Source of the DNA: Methylobacterium sp. B4
GTDB lineage: Bacteria; Pseudomonadota; Alphaproteobacteria; Rhizobiales; Beijerinckiaceae
NCBI RefSeq assembly: GCF_003201865.1
Contig: NZ_QJJJ01000008.1
Location: forward strand, 62,001-126,000
Direction: 5' to 3'
DNA length: 64,000 bases
The notes beneath the pieces were generated by a model. It was not told the origin of the DNA and ran no database searches. It saw nothing but the letters and a program-made list of their open reading frames with translations. Positions 62,688 through 64,000 of the stretch are shown in pieces; within the stretch, counting starts at the first letter, position 1, and every line of letters begins with the position of its first letter. The translations under genes and the position numbers were made by a program.

Positions 62688-64000
62688 ATGACCGACACCG
62701 CCGAGATCGATCCGCGCCCCGCCCCGGCGGCGGAACCGGGTGCCCCGGAGCGCCCCGGACCGGTCTCCCCTGCCATGCCGCCGCGGGCGCCGCTCGCCAT
62801 GCCGGTGCAGGACCTGCGCCGGGCCATGCCCGCGACCCGCCGCGGGGGCGGGGGGCCGCTCGCCGCGCGCCTGTTCGTGTTCGGGGGGGCGGCCGCGCTC
62901 ACCGCCTACGGCGCGTGGCAGATGTACGAAGTGATCTCGGTCTCCGGCGGCGCCACCTGGCTCCAGTACGTGCTGCTCGTGCTGTTCGTGCTGAACTTCT
63001 CCTGGATCGCGCTCGCCTTCACCGCCGCGCTCCTGGGCTTTGCCGCCCTGGTCCGGGGCGGGCGCGAAACGCCGCTCCCGGCCACGCTGACCGGGCGCAC
63101 CGCCATCGTCATGCCGGTCTACAACGAGGGCAGCGCCCGGGTCTTCGCCGGGCTCCAGGCGATGCACGAGGCCGTCGAGGCGACGGGCCTCGGGCGCCAC
63201 TTCGACTGGTTCGTGCTCTCCGATTCCACGCAGGCCGACGCCTGGATCGCCGAGGAGCGCGCCTTCCTCCGCCTGCGCGAGGAGCTCGGGCCGCATGCCC
63301 GCCTCCACTACCGGCACCGCGCAAAGAACCACCACCGCAAGGCCGGCAACATCGCCGACTTCGTCACCGGCTGGGGCGCAGCTTACGACCACATGCTGGT
63401 GCTCGACGCCGACAGCCTGCTCACCGGCACCTGCATCGTGCGCCTCGCCGCCGCCATGGAGGCCGATCCGAGCGCCGGCATCGTCCAGAGCCTGCCGCTC
63501 ATCATCAACCGCAACACCCTGTTCGCCCGACTCCAGCAATTCGCCGCGCGCATCTACGGGCCGGTGATCGCCACCGGCCTCTCGGTCTGGTCGGGCCGCG
63601 ACGGCAATTACTGGGGCCACAACGCCATCATCCGGATGCAGGCCTTCGCCGAGGCCGCCGGCCTGCCGGATCTCAAGGGCCGCCCGCCCTTCGGCGGCCA
63701 CATCCTCAGCCACGACTTCGTCGAGGCGGCGCTGATCCGGCGCGCCGGCTGGGGCGTGACCATGCTGCCGCACTTGGAGGGCTCCTACGAGGAGAGCCCG
63801 CCCTCGCTGATCGATCTGGCCGTGCGCGACCGGCGCTGGGCGCAGGGCAACCTCCAGCACGCCCGCGTCATCGGCGCGGCGGGTCTGGCGGCGGCCTCGC
63901 GCCAGCACTTCGCCACGGGCATCGCCGGCTACGTCGCCTCGCCGCTCTGGCTCGCCCAGCTCGTGATCGGCATCATCATCGTGCTCCAGACCGCCTGGGT
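62688..64000 (+). CDS. opgH: Glucan biosynthesis glucosyltransferase OpgH (cut by window edge)
   Basis: First 437 codons of an inner-membrane GT2 glucosyltransferase that makes the beta-1,2-linked glucan backbone from UDP-glucose. Two membrane helices (about 62-82 and 95-118) are followed by the glycosyltransferase domain: TAIVMPVYNEGSARV, the metal-binding DADS (VLDADSLL), HDFVEAALIRRAGW and DRRWAQGNLQH (the Q/R-x-x-W-type motif). More membrane helices start at the right edge. A GTG at 62661 in the same frame overlaps the previous stop and is an alternative start giving 9 more residues. Confidence 0.93.
   Translation, partial: MTDTAEIDPRPAPAAEPGAPERPGPVSPAMPPRAPLAMPVQDLRRAMPATRRGGGGPLAARLFVFGGAAALTAYGAWQMYEVISVSGGATWLQYVLLVLFVLNFSWIALAFTAALLGFAALVRGGRETPLPATLTGRTAIVMPVYNEGSARVFAGLQAMHEAVEATGLGRHFDWFVLSDSTQADAWIAEERAFLRLREELGPHARLHYRHRAKNHHRKAGNIADFVTGWGAAYDHMLVLDADSLLTGTCIVRLAAAMEADPSAGIVQSLPLIINRNTLFARLQQFAARIYGPVIATGLSVWSGRDGNYWGHNAIIRMQAFAEAAGLPDLKGRPPFGGHILSHDFVEAALIRRAGWGVTMLPHLEGSYEESPPSLIDLAVRDRRWAQGNLQHARVIGAAGLAAASRQHFATGIAGYVASPLWLAQLVIGIIIVLQTAW

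Noticed and set aside
1..64000. tRNA, rRNA or CRISPR arrays
   Set aside because: No cloverleaf with conserved arms, no rRNA segment and no regularly spaced short repeats were seen on reading through the gaps.

Overview
The window is chromosomal DNA from a very GC-rich alphaproteobacterium. The lptF/lptG divergent from pepA, the lptD–pdxA–rsmA order, an RNase E with a huge acidic insert, sulfone-sulfur genes (sfnG, sfnB), several molybdenum enzymes and palindromic intergenic repeats all point to the Methylobacteriaceae (Methylobacterium/Methylorubrum). That placement is inference from gene content, not from a marker comparison. No tRNA, rRNA, CRISPR array, prophage or complete insertion sequence was found.

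Layout. 1–5.2 kb: two chemoreceptors with almost the same signalling half enclose a divergent tetR/SDR pair with a palindromic operator. 5.7–9 kb: a small helical protein, an orphan BrnA/DUF4415-type protein, then modB and modC separated by an opposed glutathione S-transferase, with no modA. 9–15 kb: TerB-like protein, LrgA/LrgB pair, membrane adenylate cyclase, SulP transporter and an alpha/beta hydrolase with a basic tail. 15–23 kb: minus-strand outer-membrane/housekeeping cluster lptF-lptG-lptD-methyltransferase-pdxA-rsmA; surA is missing and the methyltransferase seems frameshifted just after its start. 23.6–27.7 kb: pepA, a coupled membrane protein, and a long-chain acyl-CoA ligase.

27.6–29.1 kb is the most unusual part. 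The last 25 codons plus stop of the acyl-CoA ligase gene are repeated perfectly (78 bp) 1,435 bp downstream, enclosing an AT-rich insert with a zinc-ribbon protein and a coiled-coil/membrane protein but no recombinase. It looks like a decayed or non-autonomous element that entered the 3' end of the gene and rebuilt it.

29–46 kb: two small exported proteins, MscS channel, DsbA-like thioredoxin-fold protein, HD-GYP protein, aminotransferase, rne, an Rmf/CrpP-like 56-residue protein, amidase (amiC), PBP1A (mrcA), and sfnG/sfnB for sulfur from dimethyl sulfone. 46–57 kb: a fused xanthine-dehydrogenase-type enzyme with its FAD subunit, a PhdYefM/PIN toxin–antitoxin pair, a paoABC-type aldehyde oxidoreductase and a purine permease. 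57–64 kb: luciferase-like oxidoreductase, a short transcription unit encoding a 23-residue peptide with a perfect Shine-Dalgarno and strong terminator, small proteins, a DHH phosphoesterase, and opgG/opgH-type periplasmic glucan genes, the last running off the right edge.

Shared themes: molybdate uptake (modBC) sits with two separate molybdenum hydroxylases; LptF/G/D, PBP1A, amidase, MscS and osmoregulated glucans are envelope functions; and short palindromic repeats of two families occupy intergenic gaps at about 35.3, 45.0, 46.4 and 55.3 kb.
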